Assembly: GCF_003340565.1 (NCBI RefSeq)
Contig: NZ_QPLK01000010.1
Coordinates: 82,104 to 146,103 of the forward strand
Direction: 5' to 3'
Origin: Rhodovulum sp. 12E13
Lineage (GTDB): Bacteria > Pseudomonadota > Alphaproteobacteria > Rhodobacterales > Rhodobacteraceae
Length of the DNA stretch: 64,000 nt
In this document: one piece after another, positions 45,744 to 57,143 of the stretch
Layout of the letters: every line of letters begins with the position of its first letter
Position numbering within the stretch: position 1 is the first letter of the stretch
Made by a program: the position numbers and the translations under genes
The notes under the pieces: generated by a model
Databases searched by the model: none
What the model was told of the DNA's origin: nothing
What the model saw: only the letters and a program-made list of their open reading frames with translations

Positions 45744-46055
45744 CGCATTCTCCATCGCGGGGCGCGCGCGCCGGTCGGATCGGGCGGCCGGCGCGGGCCT
45801 GTTCGGTCGACGGACCAAGTGCAGATCACCTTTACGGCCCTCACTCGCGGCCTCGTTCACCCATTCCGTCCGGCCCGGGCGGATACGGGGCCTGCGCGCC
45901 GCGCACGACATGCGGCTGGGGACGATCACCGGCCGGCCCGTGCGGGCCGGTCGCCGACGCGTCGACACTGGCGTCGAATGCGAGTCGGGTCAACGCGGAT
46001 GCACACGCGCGCGGCACACCACCGCGCCTCTGCCCGCCGGCGTGGTGCACGCAGC
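45744..46055. other. 312-bp region without a recognisable gene
   Basis: Upstream region of the 45441 gene and downstream of the photolyase-like gene, both on the minus strand. No hairpin, repeat or convincing promoter seen. Confidence 0.5.
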
Positions 46056-47300
46056 TCACGCCGCCCGCAGGCCCCGGATCGCGCCAAGCAGCGACGGGAT
46101 CCTGTCCTTGAACCGGAAGAAGCCGTGCGTCGCGTGTGGCCAGGCACGCTGGTCGAAGGGACGGATCGGCGTCGCCACGCGCACCCCCTCGGCCTCGAGC
46201 GCGCGGCGGATCCCGGCGAAGGCGTCGGCAGACGGGCCGACAGGCGGGTAGGGGGCGACCACCTGCTCCAGCCGGTGCATCCGCGCCCATGCCACCAGCG
46301 CCTCGGCCTGCGCCGCCATGGTCTCGCCGGGCGCAAGGCCCGTCTCCGGCCCCGGCTGCCCCAGCCGCGCGCCGTAACGCGCCCGCGCATCCGCCACCGC
46401 CTCGCGCGTGAACGCGTGGACCTGGGGCGCCACCGCCAGCGGCGAGCGGTGCGGCACGCCCGTGGCGACGGCCGTCGTCACCGGGGCGAGCCCGTCGTCA
46501 AGCAGCCAGCCAGGCGAGAGGTCGTCCTCGGTCAGCACCAGGCCCGTGCGTGCCGTCCGCTCCCACGGCTCCGATACGGGGGGCGCGCCGCGCGGCGGGT
46601 TGGCCGGCCCCTCCGCTGGCGCGGGGTCGGTCGCAAGGCCGTGCACTGCGCCGAAGCGCCCGCCGGTGTATTTCGTGATGTTCGACGCACGCGCGACGTA
46701 GACCTTTCCGGGCGTGTGCAGGCCCACCACCCAGCGCCAGCCCAGCGTGTTGGACGCCGGGTCGCCGTCGAGCAGGTGCCGCAGGAAGAAGTCGGCGCCC
46801 AGCTCCCACGGCAGGCCGAGCGTGAACGTCCAGATCGAGGCGAACCACATGCGGGCGTGGTTGTGCAGATAGCCTGTCTCGACCAGTTCCCGCGCCCAGT
46901 GGTCGAACGGCGCGATGCCGGTCGCGCCGCTGCAGGCCTGCTCCCATCCCTTGCGCAGGCCACTCTCGGTGGCGAGCCTGTCCTGCGCGCGGGCGAGGCC
47001 GGCGGTGTAGGCCGTCCAGACCGAGGGGCGCATCTCGAGCCAGCCCTTGAAGTAGGTGCGCCAGAAGACTTCCTGAACGAACTTTTCCGCCGTCGAAGGG
47101 GCGAAGCGGCCGAGCACGGCCTGCACCACCTCGTCCTCGGTCACGATCCGGTGACGGAGGTAGGGCGAGAGACGCGAGACGTTGGCATGGCCCGGCTCGT
47201 CGTGGTTGCGCCGCGCGGCATAGTCCTTGCCAGCGTGCGGCACGAAATCGCGCAATCGTTGTAGGCCCTCGGCGCGCGAGGGCGGGAAATCTGTCTGCAT
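46056..47300 (-). CDS. Photolyase/cryptochrome-like FAD-binding protein, FAD domain first
   Basis: 414 residues. The protein starts directly with a photolyase-type helical FAD domain: [102 protein letters not shown]. There is no N-terminal alpha/beta antenna domain. Instead about 170 residues follow with alternating strands and helices ([67 protein letters not shown]). FAD binding is likely; DNA repair or light sensing is unproven. ATG at 47300. Confidence 0.8.
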   Translation of the reverse strand: MQTDFPPSRAEGLQRLRDFVPHAGKDYAARRNHDEPGHANVSRLSPYLRHRIVTEDEVVQAVLGRFAPSTAEKFVQEVFWRTYFKGWLEMRPSVWTAYTAGLARAQDRLATESGLRKGWEQACSGATGIAPFDHWARELVETGYLHNHARMWFASIWTFTLGLPWELGADFFLRHLLDGDPASNTLGWRWVVGLHTPGKVYVARASNITKYTGGRFGAVHGLATDPAPAEGPANPPRGAPPVSEPWERTARTGLVLTEDDLSPGWLLDDGLAPVTTAVATGVPHRSPLAVAPQVHAFTREAVADARARYGARLGQPGPETGLAPGETMAAQAEALVAWARMHRLEQVVAPYPPVGPSADAFAGIRRALEAEGVRVATPIRPFDQRAWPHATHGFFRFKDRIPSLLGAIRGLRAA

Positions 47301-47648
47301 GATGGTCTCCCGTCACCCGTCGCGGGAGGTATCGCGCAAGGGGGCGCGGTCAAAGCTCGGCACGTCGGTTTTCGTTCAAGCCGTGCGCGCCGGGGGCGGC
47401 GGGGGGGACGGGCAGCAAGGTCGCAAGACCGCCCCGGAGAGGCCCCCGCATCGAAGACGGCCCCATCGCCCCCGGCGCAGCGCCGCGTCCCGGGTGACCA
47501 CCTTCGTCCGGCGGCAATGCTGTCGCGCATTTTCCCGAACCTTGCGCGCAGCGTGGCGGCCCCCGCCTTGCGGCCGGTCTGGCCCGACACTAAGACTCTG
47601 CCACCCGCGACGGCGCAGCCCTGCGCCCCAGACCTTGAGGCGAGCCCC
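47301..47648. other. Divergent region between the photolyase-like gene and clpP
   Basis: 348 bp with promoters expected for both directions. A plausible clpP promoter lies at 47568-47596. No gene recognised; upstream in-frame extension of clpP (from 47517) is not family-like. Confidence 0.55.
47568..47596 (+). promoter_or_regulatory. Candidate clpP promoter
   Basis: TTGCGG (47568-47573), a 17-bp spacer, TAAGAC (47591-47596); 53 bp before the clpP start. Confidence 0.4.
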
Positions 47649-48287
47649 ATGCAAGATCCCACCGAGACCTACATGAACCTCGTGCCGATGGTCGTCGAGC
47701 AGACGAGCCGGGGCGAGCGCGCCTACGACATTTTCTCGCGCCTGCTGAAGGAGCGGATCGTGTTCGTGAACGGCCCCGTCCACGACGGGATGAGCCAGCT
47801 CGTCGTGGCGCAGCTTCTGCACCTCGAGGCCGAGAACCCCTCGAAGGAAATCTCGATGTACATCAACTCGCCCGGCGGGGTGGTGACGTCGGGTCTGTCG
47901 ATCTATGACACGATGCAGTACATCAAGCCGAAGGTGTCGACGCTGGTCGTGGGCCAGGCCGCCTCGATGGGGTCGCTTCTGCTCGCGGCCGGCGCGCCGG
48001 GCATGCGCTTCTCGCTGCCCAACAGCCGCATCATGGTCCACCAGCCGTCGGGCGGCTACCAGGGGCAGGCGACCGACATCATGATCCACGCCCGCGAGAC
48101 GCAGAAGCTCAAGGACCGGCTTAACGAGATCTACGTGCATCATACCGGACAATCGCTCGAGACGGTCGAGGCCGCGCTCGAGCGCGACAACTTCATGTCG
48201 CCGGAGGAAGCCAAGGAATGGGGCCTGATCGACGAGATCGTGTCGTCGCGTGCTGCGCCCGAGGGCGGCGAGGGTGGCGACACGTGA
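47649..48287 (+). CDS. clpP: ATP-dependent Clp protease proteolytic subunit
   Basis: Serine protease that forms the tetradecameric barrel served by ClpX/ClpA. 212 residues from ATG 47649. Catalytic triad: S106 ([11 protein letters not shown]), H131 ([10 protein letters not shown]), D180 (ERDNFMS). [19 protein letters not shown] is the oxyanion and handle region. clpX follows after 233 bp and may have its own promoter. Confidence 0.96.
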   Translation: MQDPTETYMNLVPMVVEQTSRGERAYDIFSRLLKERIVFVNGPVHDGMSQLVVAQLLHLEAENPSKEISMYINSPGGVVTSGLSIYDTMQYIKPKVSTLVVGQAASMGSLLLAAGAPGMRFSLPNSRIMVHQPSGGYQGQATDIMIHARETQKLKDRLNEIYVHHTGQSLETVEAALERDNFMSPEEAKEWGLIDEIVSSRAAPEGGEGGDT

Positions 48288-48520
48288 TCGCGGCCCCGGG
48301 GGCGCAGGGCCGGCGAAGCCAGCCTGGCCCCCCGGGGGTGCGGCGGATTTCACGGGAATTCGCCATTGTGCCGGTCGGGGGTCTGCCCTAGGCTTTTAAG
48401 GCAAGCCGAGCAGGCCGGTCGCCCGGGCGTGCCGCTCGCGCGCCCGGCGACGCGAAACGGGAGGCGCGCCAGGCGCCCGATGCGAACAGCGGGCCGCGAC
48501 AGCCCGGAGGACGAGAGACG

Positions 48521-49786
<1,266 letters not shown>

Positions 49787-49804
49787 CGGCCCCTCGGGCT
49801 CGGC

Positions 49805-49853
49805 GCAAATCCCTTGAAGAAGGGATTTGCAAAAGCCTTTACGAAGGCTTTTG
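49805..49853. terminator. Two tandem hairpins after clpX
   Basis: GCAAATCCCTT-gaag-AAGGGATTTGC (49805-49830) directly abuts CAAAAGCCTT-tacg-AAGGCTTTTG (49830-49853). Lying between convergent clpX and the cupin gene, with T/A-rich stems, they can terminate in both directions. Confidence 0.75.
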
Positions 49854-49874
49854 TCGCGCGGCCTCGAACGGCGG

Positions 49875-50282
49875 CTAGGCCTGCGTTCCCCGGTAATCGG
49901 CGTCGGCGACCGGCTCGGCCCAGTCGACGTGGCGGCCGGTCTCGTCGGCCTCCTGCATCGCGACGTGACACATCTCGCTGTCGGGGGCGGCGCCGTGCCA
50001 GTGGCGCTCGCCCGGGGCGAAGAAGATGACATCGCCGGGGCCGAACTCGACGACTGCGCCGCCCTCCCGCTGGGCGCGGCCGCGGCCCGAAACACAGTAG
50101 ATCGTCTGGCCCAGGGGGTGGGTGTGCCAGTTGGTGCGCGCGCCGGGCTGAAACGTCACCGATACGGCGCGCAGCCGCGCGGGGGCGGGCGCCTCGATCA
50201 GCGCGACCATCGACACGGACCCCGTGAACCAGTCCGGGTTGGCCGGACGCGCAGGGCGCTCGGCGGCGGGAAAGTGCTCCAT
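49875..50282 (-). CDS. Cupin-domain protein
   Basis: A 135-residue single-domain cupin. Metal-binding motifs: [26 protein letters not shown] and [30 protein letters not shown]. The sequence [31 protein letters not shown] is like the (R)-mandelonitrile-lyase/carboxymuconolactone-associated cupins. Enzymatic activity not assignable. ATG 50282. Confidence 0.85.
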   Translation of the reverse strand: MEHFPAAERPARPANPDWFTGSVSMVALIEAPAPARLRAVSVTFQPGARTNWHTHPLGQTIYCVSGRGRAQREGGAVVEFGPGDVIFFAPGERHWHGAAPDSEMCHVAMQEADETGRHVDWAEPVADADYRGTQA

Positions 50283-50430
50283 GTCGGCCTCCGCGGATGG
50301 TGAAGATGTCCGCACCATAGGGAACCGCCCGACATGCGCAACGCGGACATCGCGCGCCGCGTCGGCCTGTCTCTGGACCTTGCGTCGGTCCTCGTCCATA
50401 TGCGGGTCACACGCCAAGCAGGAGCCACCC

Positions 50431-50814
50431 ATGGGATTGCTCGACACGCTCGCCCGCGCCGTCACCTGGTGGAACGGCCAGACCATCGGCACCCAGATCT
50501 TCACCGCCCGCCACGGCGTGAAGGTCGGCGAGGATGAGCAGGGTAACGTCTTCTACCAGTCCCGCGACGGCAAGAAGCGCTGGGTGATCTACAATGGCGA
50601 GACCGAGGCGAGCCGCGTGACGCCCGACTGGCATGGCTGGCTCCACCACACCTGGGATGCCCCCCCGACCGAGCGCCCGGTGAAGCACAGAGCATGGGAA
50701 AAGCCGCACCGCGAGAACATGACCGGCACGCTTGCGGCCTACGCGCCTCCGGGGTCGATCCGCCGCGCCGATCCGGTGGAGACCAAGGATTACGAGGCCT
50801 GGACACCGGAATGA
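50431..50814 (+). CDS. NDUFA12-family NADH:ubiquinone oxidoreductase subunit
   Basis: 127-residue homologue of mitochondrial complex I accessory subunit NDUFA12 (B17.2), found in alphaproteobacterial complex [48 protein letters not shown] is the family core. Followed after 13 bp by mlaD; the NDUFA12-mlaD-DUF2155 order is common in the group. AGGAG precedes the ATG. Confidence 0.93.
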   Translation: MGLLDTLARAVTWWNGQTIGTQIFTARHGVKVGEDEQGNVFYQSRDGKKRWVIYNGETEASRVTPDWHGWLHHTWDAPPTERPVKHRAWEKPHRENMTGTLAAYAPPGSIRRADPVETKDYEAWTPE

Positions 50815-50827
50815 GGGAGCAGTCACC

Positions 50828-51280
50828 ATGGCCGAGAGCCCCGCAGAGGTCGCCGTCGGCGCCCTGACGCTGGCCGTCGCGGGCGGCTTTCTCGTGTATG
50901 CCGTACAGACCACCGGCTGGGCGTGGGGCGGCGCTCCGACCTACCCGCTCTCGGCCAGCTTTGGCTCGGCCGAGGGCGTTGCCCCTGGTACCGACGTGCG
51001 CCTGGCCGGCATCCGCGTCGGCACGGTCACGGGGCTGGCGCTCGATACCGAGACGTTCCGCGCCGACATCACCTTCGCCATCGACGCAGGCGTCGTGATC
51101 CCCGAGGACAGCTCGGCCGCAATCGCATCTCAAGGGCTGCTCGGCGGCACCTTCGTCGAGGTGGTGCCGGGAGAGTCGCCCTTCGCGCTTGCCCCGGGCG
51201 CCGAGATCCTCGACACGCGCGGCGCACAGGATCTGCTCGGGCTGATGGCCGACATCATCTCTGCCGCCGCGGGAGACTGA
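50828..51280 (+). CDS. mlaD: MlaD family phospholipid-transport protein
   Basis: A 150-residue periplasmic substrate-binding component of the Mla ABC system that keeps outer-membrane lipid asymmetry. An N-terminal signal anchor (VAVGALTLAVAGGFLVYAVQT) is followed by one MCE domain: YPLSASFGSAEGVAPGTDVRLAGIRVGTVTGLALD, and SSAAIASQGLLGGTFVEVVPG. The other mla genes are not in the window. Confidence 0.9.
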   Translation: MAESPAEVAVGALTLAVAGGFLVYAVQTTGWAWGGAPTYPLSASFGSAEGVAPGTDVRLAGIRVGTVTGLALDTETFRADITFAIDAGVVIPEDSSAAIASQGLLGGTFVEVVPGESPFALAPGAEILDTRGAQDLLGLMADIISAAAGD

Positions 51281-51285
51281 CGCGC

Positions 51286-51654
51286 ATGCGCTCGCTCTTG
51301 TCCGCCGCGCTGGTCGTGGCTCTCTGCGCGCCTGCGCCCTCGCCCGCGCAGGAGCGGGTGTCGTCGGCCTCCGTCGCCGTCGTGCGGGCGCTCGACAAGA
51401 TATCGGGCCAGACCACCGATCTCGAACTCGTCCGCGGCGAGCCGCGGCGCTACGGACGTCTCTCCATCGTTCTGGGCGATTGCCGCTATCCCACAGACGA
51501 TCCCGCCTCCGAGGCCTATGCCTGGCTCGAGATCCGAGACCCCGCGATGACCGAGCCCGCCTTCTCGGGCTGGATGCTGGCCTCGTCGCCCGCGCTCCAT
51601 GCAATGGACCACCCGCGCTACGACATCTGGGTGCTGCGCTGCAAGAGCTCCTGA
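51286..51654 (+). CDS. DUF2155 secreted protein
   Basis: A 122-residue protein with a signal peptide (LLSAALVVALCAPAPSPAQE). The DUF2155 core is visible: VVRALDKISGQTTDLELVRGEPRRYGRLSIVLGDCRYP and FSGWMLASSPALHAMDHPRYDIWVLRC (conserved cysteines). Function unknown. The last 37 bp overlap the end of aat on the other strand. Confidence 0.9.
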   Translation: MRSLLSAALVVALCAPAPSPAQERVSSASVAVVRALDKISGQTTDLELVRGEPRRYGRLSIVLGDCRYPTDDPASEAYAWLEIRDPAMTEPAFSGWMLASSPALHAMDHPRYDIWVLRCKSS

Positions 51655-52259
51655 GGCGAGGGGGGGGAGCCGGCAGCATCGAAATCGGCCGCGCGGTCCA
51701 GCGCGGCGATCAGTCGGCGGTGATATTCACCGCGGGTGACCTCGACCGCCCCCAGGCTCTTGAGATGGTCGGTGACGAATTGCGTGTCGAAGAGGGTGAA
51801 GCCCCCCAGCGACAAGCGGTCGACGAGGTAGGCCAGCGCCACCTTCGAGGCGTCGGTGCGGCGCGAGAACATGCTCTCGCCGAAGAACGCCGCGCCGAGC
51901 GTCACGCCATAGACGCCGCCAGCGAGCTCGCCTTCCTGCCAGACCTCAAGCGAGTGGGCGAAGCCGGCCTGGTGGAGCGCGGAATAGAGCTCGGTGATCT
52001 GATCGTTGATCCAGGTCTCGGGGCGGTCGGCACAGCCCGCAACAACCTGCGAAAACGCGCTGTCGGTTCGAATCGTGTAATCCTCGCGGCGTATCTTGCG
52101 CCGGAGCGAGCGGGAAATGTGGAAATTGTCCAAGGGGAGGATGCCCCGCCTGCGGGGATCGACCCAGAAGATGCGGTCGGAGGCGCGGTCCTCTGCCATC
52201 GGGAAGATGCCGATCGCATAGGCGCGCAGCAGGGTTTCCGGCGTCAGCGGCTCGTCCAT
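51618..52259 (-). CDS. aat: Leucyl/phenylalanyl-tRNA-protein transferase
   Basis: Adds Leu or Phe to proteins with N-terminal Arg/Lys, marking them for ClpAP (N-degron pathway). 213 residues: LLRAYAIGIFPMAE, FWVDPRRRGILPLDNFHISRSLRRKI, HSLEVWQEGELAGGVYGVTLGAAFFGESMFS, SKVALAYLVDRLSLGGFTLFDTQFVTDHL. Start ATG 52259. Overlaps the DUF2155 gene convergently. Confidence 0.95.
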   Translation of the reverse strand: MDEPLTPETLLRAYAIGIFPMAEDRASDRIFWVDPRRRGILPLDNFHISRSLRRKIRREDYTIRTDSAFSQVVAGCADRPETWINDQITELYSALHQAGFAHSLEVWQEGELAGGVYGVTLGAAFFGESMFSRRTDASKVALAYLVDRLSLGGFTLFDTQFVTDHLKSLGAVEVTRGEYHRRLIAALDRAADFDAAGSPPSPQELLQRSTQMS

Positions 52260-52278
52260 GGCCCCGTCTGCAGAGGGT

Positions 52279-53628
52279 TCAGGCCGCAGCCATGTCCTCC
52301 AGCCAGCCCTCGAGCCAGTGGATGTCGTAGGCGCCGGCGTGGATGTCTGGCTCGTCCAGCAGAGCGTGGAAGAGCGGCACCGTCGTGTCCACCCCCTCGA
52401 CCACCAGCTCGACAAGCGCCCGGCGGAGCCGTGCCAGCGCCTCGGCCCGGTCGCGCCCGTGCACGATCAGCTTGCCGATCAGACTGTCGTAATAGGGCGG
52501 AATGACGTAGCCGGAATAGAGCGCCGAATCCATCCGCACCCCAAGGCCGCCGGGCGCGTGGTAGGTGCCCACCCGGCCGGGCGACGGCGAAAAGGTCGGC
52601 AGCTTCTCGGCGTTGATCCGAACCTCGATGGCGTGGCCGTTGAGCAAAAGCTCGTCCTGGGCGAACGACAGCGCCTGCCCCTGCGCCACGCGGATCTGCT
52701 CGCGCACGAGATCGACGCCGAAGATCGCCTCGGTCACCGGGTGCTCGACCTGCAGGCGCGTGTTCATCTCGATGAAGTAGAACTCGCCGTTCTCGTAGAG
52801 AAACTCGATCGTGCCGGCGCCCCGATAGCCGATCCGCCCGACCGCCTCGGCGCAGGTGCGGCCGATCTCGGCGCGGGTGGCCGCGTCGATGGCCGGTCCC
52901 GGCGCCTCCTCCCAGACCTTCTGGTGGCGGCGCTGCAGCGAGCAGTCGCGCTCGCCCAGATGCACCGCGCCGCCGCGCCCGTCGCCGAAGACCTGGATCT
53001 CGATGTGGCGCGGCTGGCCGAGATACTTCTCGAGATACACCTCGTCGTTGCCGAAGGCGGCCTTGGCCTCGGCGCGCGCGGTCGACCAGGCATGGGCGAG
53101 ATCGCTTTCGGTGCGGGCGAGTTTCATGCCGCGCCCGCCGCCGCCCGCCGTCGCCTTGATCAGTACCGGATAGCCGATCTCCGCGGCCACCTGGCGCGCC
53201 TCGTCCAGCGAGGCGACGCCCCCCTGCGAGCCGGGCACGCAGGGCACGCCCAGCGCCTCCATCGTCTCCTTCGCGGTGATCTTGTCGCCCATCGTGCGGA
53301 TGTGCTCGGCCGACGGGCCGATGAAGGTCAGGCCGTGATCCTCGACCACCTGCACGAAGGCGGCGTTCTCGCTGAGGAACCCGTAGCCCGGGTGGATCGC
53401 CTCGGCCCCGGTGATCTCGCAGGCCGAGATGATCGCCGGCACCGACAGGTAGCTCTGCGAGGCCGGGGCCGGGCCGATGCACACCGCCTCGTCCGCGAGG
53501 CGCACATGCATCGCATCGGCGTCGGCGGTGGAATGCACGGCGACCGAGCGGATGCCCATCTCGCGGCAGGCGCGGATGACGCGGAGCGCGATCTCGCCGC
53601 GATTGGCGATGAGGATCTTGTCGAACAT
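52279..53628 (-). CDS. accC: Acetyl-CoA carboxylase, biotin carboxylase subunit
   Basis: ATP-grasp enzyme that carboxylates biotin on AccB, first step of malonyl-CoA synthesis. 449 residues. [45 protein letters not shown] (ATP loop), [26 protein letters not shown] (catalytic). The start lies 2 bp after the accB stop. accD/accA are not nearby, as usual. Confidence 0.97.
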   Translation of the reverse strand: MFDKILIANRGEIALRVIRACREMGIRSVAVHSTADADAMHVRLADEAVCIGPAPASQSYLSVPAIISACEITGAEAIHPGYGFLSENAAFVQVVEDHGLTFIGPSAEHIRTMGDKITAKETMEALGVPCVPGSQGGVASLDEARQVAAEIGYPVLIKATAGGGGRGMKLARTESDLAHAWSTARAEAKAAFGNDEVYLEKYLGQPRHIEIQVFGDGRGGAVHLGERDCSLQRRHQKVWEEAPGPAIDAATRAEIGRTCAEAVGRIGYRGAGTIEFLYENGEFYFIEMNTRLQVEHPVTEAIFGVDLVREQIRVAQGQALSFAQDELLLNGHAIEVRINAEKLPTFSPSPGRVGTYHAPGGLGVRMDSALYSGYVIPPYYDSLIGKLIVHGRDRAEALARLRRALVELVVEGVDTTVPLFHALLDEPDIHAGAYDIHWLEGWLEDMAAA

Positions 53629-53630
53629 TG

Positions 53631-54128
53631 TCAGTCGATGACCATGAGCGGCGCCCCGAACTCCACCGGCGCGCCGTTCTCGACGAGGATGCGGCCGACG
53701 CGGCCCGCGCGGGGGGCGGGGATCTGATTCATCGTCTTCATCGCCTCGACGATCAGCAGCGTCTGCCCCTCGGCCACCTGGTCGCCGACCGAGACGAAGG
53801 CAGCCGCCCCGGGCTCGGGCGCAAGGTAGACGGTGCCGACCATGGGCGAGGTGACGGCACCGGGCAGCAGCGCGGGGTCTTCCACCTCGACCTCGGGCGC
53901 GGCTGCCTCGGGGGGGCTCGCCGCGGTCGTCGGTGCGGCGGCAGGGCTCGCGGGCGGAGGCGCGGGGGGCGGCGGGGCGAGGGGCTGGCGCGAGACCCGG
54001 ACGTTGAGGCTTCCCTCCTCGGCGTCCTCGCGCTTGACCTGCAGCTCCGTGAGATCGTTCTCGCGCAAAAGCTCCGCGAGCGCCCGGATGAAGGCCACGT
54101 CCCGATCCTGCCTGTCGTCGTCGCTCAT
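53631..54128 (-). CDS. accB: Acetyl-CoA carboxylase, biotin carboxyl carrier protein
   Basis: 165 residues. N-terminal helical dimer part, a mobile Ala/Pro linker (about 51-80), and a biotinyl domain with the target lysine K131 in [10 protein letters not shown] and thumb-like region [18 protein letters not shown]. The common EAMKM/L is EAMKT here, which is compatible with biotinylation. Forms an operon with accC. Confidence 0.96.
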   Translation of the reverse strand: MSDDDRQDRDVAFIRALAELLRENDLTELQVKREDAEEGSLNVRVSRQPLAPPPPAPPPASPAAAPTTAASPPEAAAPEVEVEDPALLPGAVTSPMVGTVYLAPEPGAAAFVSVGDQVAEGQTLLIVEAMKTMNQIPAPRAGRVGRILVENGAPVEFGAPLMVID

Positions 54129-54274
54129 GCCGCCCCTCTGCTCGCTGCGTCGCCGCTCCCTCTAGCCCATGCCCCGCGCGAGGGGAAGGCGGCGCGCGCA
54201 CGCGCTGCGCCCGCCTTTCGGGCGGGCTGCCCTAGGGCTGGGCACAAACCGGAGGCGCGGGCATCGCCCGAGAA

Positions 54275-54290
54275 TTTTCCATTTGGTCAA
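54275..54290 (+). promoter_or_regulatory. RutR-like operator upstream of preT
   Basis: TTTTCCATTTGGTCAA differs at two positions from the RutR palindrome TTGACCA-NN-TGGTCAA. RutR senses uracil/thymine and controls pyrimidine degradation, matching the downstream preTA. It is AT-rich in a GC-rich setting and sits 56 bp before the start. Confidence 0.6.
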
Positions 54291-54345
54291 ATTCAGGTTC
54301 CGTGGCAGCGTTTCGGCTCGAGAGCCAGCCACGGAGCGCCAGCGC

Positions 54346-55701
54346 ATGACGAATTCCCCCCGCACACCCGGAATCGCGCCCGCGCGCCTGCCGCGGGAGG
54401 CCTACGCGCGCAACTTCGCCGACGTGGAGCCGCCCCTCGACGCGCACGAGGCGATGGTCGCCGCCGATCGCTGCTATTTCTGCCACGACGCGCCCTGCAT
54501 CACGGCCTGTCCGACGGCGATCGACATCCCCCTCTTCATCCGCCAGATCCAGACGGGTCAGCCCGAGGGCGCGGCGAAGACGATCTTCGACCAGAACATC
54601 CTCGGCGGCATGTGCGCCCGCGTCTGCCCGACCGAGGTGCTCTGCGAGGAGGCCTGCGTGCGCGAGGCGGCCGAGGGCAAGCCGGTCGAGATCGGGCGGC
54701 TGCAGCGCTACGCGACCGACACGCTGATGCAGCGCGGCGTCCACCCGTTCGAGCGGGCCGCGCCCACGGGCAAGCGCATCGCCGTCGTTGGCGCCGGCCC
54801 CGCCGGCCTCGCCTGCGCGCACCGGCTGGCCATGAAAGGCCACGACGTGGTGCTGATGGATGCCCGCGAGAAGGCGGGCGGGCTCAACGAATACGGGATC
54901 GCCGCCTACAAGACGGTCGACAATTTCGCCGAGGCCGAGGTCAACTGGCTCCTGCAGATCGGCGGGATCGAGCTGCGCACCGGCCAGCGGCTGGGCCGCG
55001 AATTGTCGCTCGCGGCGCTCGAGGCAGAATACGACGCGGTCTTCCTCGGCCTCGGGCTCGCCGGGGTGAACGCGCTCCGCTCGGAGGGCGAGGAGCATCA
55101 CCACGTGCAGGACGCGGTCGATTTCATCGCCGGGCTGCGGCAGGCGGGCGACCTGTCGACCGTCGCCGTGGGGCGCGACGTGGTGGTGATCGGCGGCGGC
55201 ATGACCGCGGTCGACGCGGCGGTGCAGTCGAAGCTGCTCGGCGCCGAGAACGTGACCATCGTCTACCGCCGCGGGCAGGACCGCATGTCGGCCTCGACCC
55301 ACGAGCAGGATCACGCGGCCTCCAAGGGCGTGCGCATCGTGACCGGCGCCGCGCCGCTGCGGATCATCGGCGGCGATCACCTCGAGGCGGTCGAGTTCGC
55401 CTATACCGAGGAGGGGCCGGACGGGCTGACGCCCACGGGCGAGACCTTCCGCCTCAAGGCCGACCAGGTGTTCAAGGCGATCGGCCAGCACCTCGCCGGC
55501 GCGCCGGAAGACGTCCACATCGAGGCCGGCAAGATCGCCGTGACCGGCCCGGGGCGCACCACGCGGCTTGGCGTCTGGGCCGGCGGCGACTGCGCCACCG
55601 GCGGCGACGACCTGACGGTGACGGCGGTGGCGGAAGGCCGCGACGCGGCGGAGGACATCCACGCGACGCTTGTGGGCGCCGCACAGCTGGCAGCCGAGTG
55701 A
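54346..55701 (+). CDS. preT: NAD-dependent dihydropyrimidine dehydrogenase subunit PreT
   Basis: Flavoprotein half of the enzyme that reduces uracil/thymine. 451 residues. N-terminal Fe-S region CYFCHDAPCITACPTAID and CARVCPTEVLCEEACVR; FAD motif VVGAGPAGLACAHRL; GGLNEYGIAAYK; NAD motif VVVIGGGMTAVDAA; final GVWAGGDCATGGD. preA follows after 13 bp. A RutR-like site lies upstream. Confidence 0.93.
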   Translation: MTNSPRTPGIAPARLPREAYARNFADVEPPLDAHEAMVAADRCYFCHDAPCITACPTAIDIPLFIRQIQTGQPEGAAKTIFDQNILGGMCARVCPTEVLCEEACVREAAEGKPVEIGRLQRYATDTLMQRGVHPFERAAPTGKRIAVVGAGPAGLACAHRLAMKGHDVVLMDAREKAGGLNEYGIAAYKTVDNFAEAEVNWLLQIGGIELRTGQRLGRELSLAALEAEYDAVFLGLGLAGVNALRSEGEEHHHVQDAVDFIAGLRQAGDLSTVAVGRDVVVIGGGMTAVDAAVQSKLLGAENVTIVYRRGQDRMSASTHEQDHAASKGVRIVTGAAPLRIIGGDHLEAVEFAYTEEGPDGLTPTGETFRLKADQVFKAIGQHLAGAPEDVHIEAGKIAVTGPGRTTRLGVWAGGDCATGGDDLTVTAVAEGRDAAEDIHATLVGAAQLAAE

Positions 55702-55714
55702 GGGGAGACACGCG

Positions 55715-57022
55715 ATGGCAGACCTGACGACCGAGTTCGTGGGGATCAAGTCCCCCAACCCGTTCTGGCTGGCCTCGGCGCCGCCGACGGACAAGGAATA
55801 CAACGTGCGCCGCGCCTTCGAGGCGGGTTGGGGCGGCGTGGTGTGGAAGACGCTGGGCGAGGCCGGCCCGCCCATCGTCAACGTCAACGGCCCGCGCTAC
55901 GGCGTCGTCTACGGCGCCGACCGGCGGGTGCTGGGGCTCAACAACATAGAGCTGATCACCGACCGCCCGCTCGAGGTGAACCTGCGCGAGATCAAGGCGG
56001 TCAAGCGCGACTGGCCCGATCGCGCCATGGTGGTCTCGCTGATGGTGCCCTGCGAGGAGCAGGCGTGGAAGGCGATCCTGCCGCTGGTGGAAGAGACCGG
56101 GGCCGACGGGGTGGAGCTGAACTTCGGCTGCCCGCACGGGATGAGCGAGCGCGGCATGGGCTCGGCCGTGGGGCAGGTGCCCGACTACATCGAGATGGTC
56201 ACCCGCTGGTGCAAGCAGAACACCCGGATGCCGGTGATCGTCAAGCTGACGCCCAACATCACCGACATCCGCTACCCCGCCCGCGCGGCCAGGGCAGGGG
56301 GCGCCGACGCGGTGAGCCTCATCAACACGGTCAATTCGATCACGTCGGTCGATCTCGACAACATGTGCCCCGAGCCGATGATCGACGGCAAGGGCACCCA
56401 TGGCGGCTATTGCGGCCCGGCGGTCAAGCCCCTGGCGCTCAACATGGTGGCCGAGATCGCCCGCGACCCCGAGACGGCAGGCCTGCCGATCTCGGGCATC
56501 GGCGGCGTGACCACCTGGCGCGACGCGGCCGAGTTCCTCGCGCTGGGCGCGGGCAACGTGCAGGTCTGCACGGCGGCCATGACCTACGGTTTCAAGGTGG
56601 TGCAGGAGATGGCGGCGGGCCTGTCCAACTGGATGGACGAGAAGGGCTACGCCTCGGTTTCGGCCGTCTCGGGCCGCGCGGTGCCCAATGTCACCGACTG
56701 GCAGCACCTGAATCTCAACTACGTCACCAAGGCGCGCATCGACCAGGACAGCTGCATCAAGTGCGGCCGCTGCTATGCCGCCTGCGAGGACACCTCCCAC
56801 CAGGCCATCGCCATGTCGCCCGACCGCGTGTTCATGGTGATCGACGCCGAATGCGTGGCCTGCAACCTGTGCGTCGACGTCTGCCCGGTGGAGGACTGCA
56901 TCACGATGGAGCGCCTCGCGGCCGGCGCGATCGACCCGCGCACGGGGCAGGTGGTGCCGGCCGAGCACGGCGACTGGACGACCCACCCCAACAACCCGGG
57001 CGCGCTCAAGGCGGCGGAGTAG
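55715..57022 (+). CDS. preA: NAD-dependent dihydropyrimidine dehydrogenase subunit PreA
   Basis: Catalytic subunit. 435 residues: FMN TIM barrel (NPFWLASAPPTDKEYNVRRAFEAGWGG), catalytic cysteine in NFGCPHGMSERGMGSAVGQ, and two C-terminal 4Fe-4S sites, CIKCGRCYAAC and CVACNLCVDVCPVEDC. With PreT it performs the first step of reductive pyrimidine degradation. The dihydropyrimidinase gene is not in the window. Confidence 0.95.
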   Translation: MADLTTEFVGIKSPNPFWLASAPPTDKEYNVRRAFEAGWGGVVWKTLGEAGPPIVNVNGPRYGVVYGADRRVLGLNNIELITDRPLEVNLREIKAVKRDWPDRAMVVSLMVPCEEQAWKAILPLVEETGADGVELNFGCPHGMSERGMGSAVGQVPDYIEMVTRWCKQNTRMPVIVKLTPNITDIRYPARAARAGGADAVSLINTVNSITSVDLDNMCPEPMIDGKGTHGGYCGPAVKPLALNMVAEIARDPETAGLPISGIGGVTTWRDAAEFLALGAGNVQVCTAAMTYGFKVVQEMAAGLSNWMDEKGYASVSAVSGRAVPNVTDWQHLNLNYVTKARIDQDSCIKCGRCYAACEDTSHQAIAMSPDRVFMVIDAECVACNLCVDVCPVEDCITMERLAAGAIDPRTGQVVPAEHGDWTTHPNNPGALKAAE

Positions 57023-57143
57023 GCCCCCCCGGGGGCACAGCGGTTCGAGGCCCACCGTGGGAGCCCGGATCGCAAGAGCCTCCCGCGGCGGAGAGATGGG
57101 CCGCACGCGCGTCGATTGTGCCTGCGGCTGTGGCCGGCGCGGC

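Noticed and set aside
56773..57143. Extension of the first MFS reading frame past the frameshift
   Set aside because: After the G8 tract this frame loses membrane-protein character and runs over the end of preA; the true C-terminus is in the other frame.
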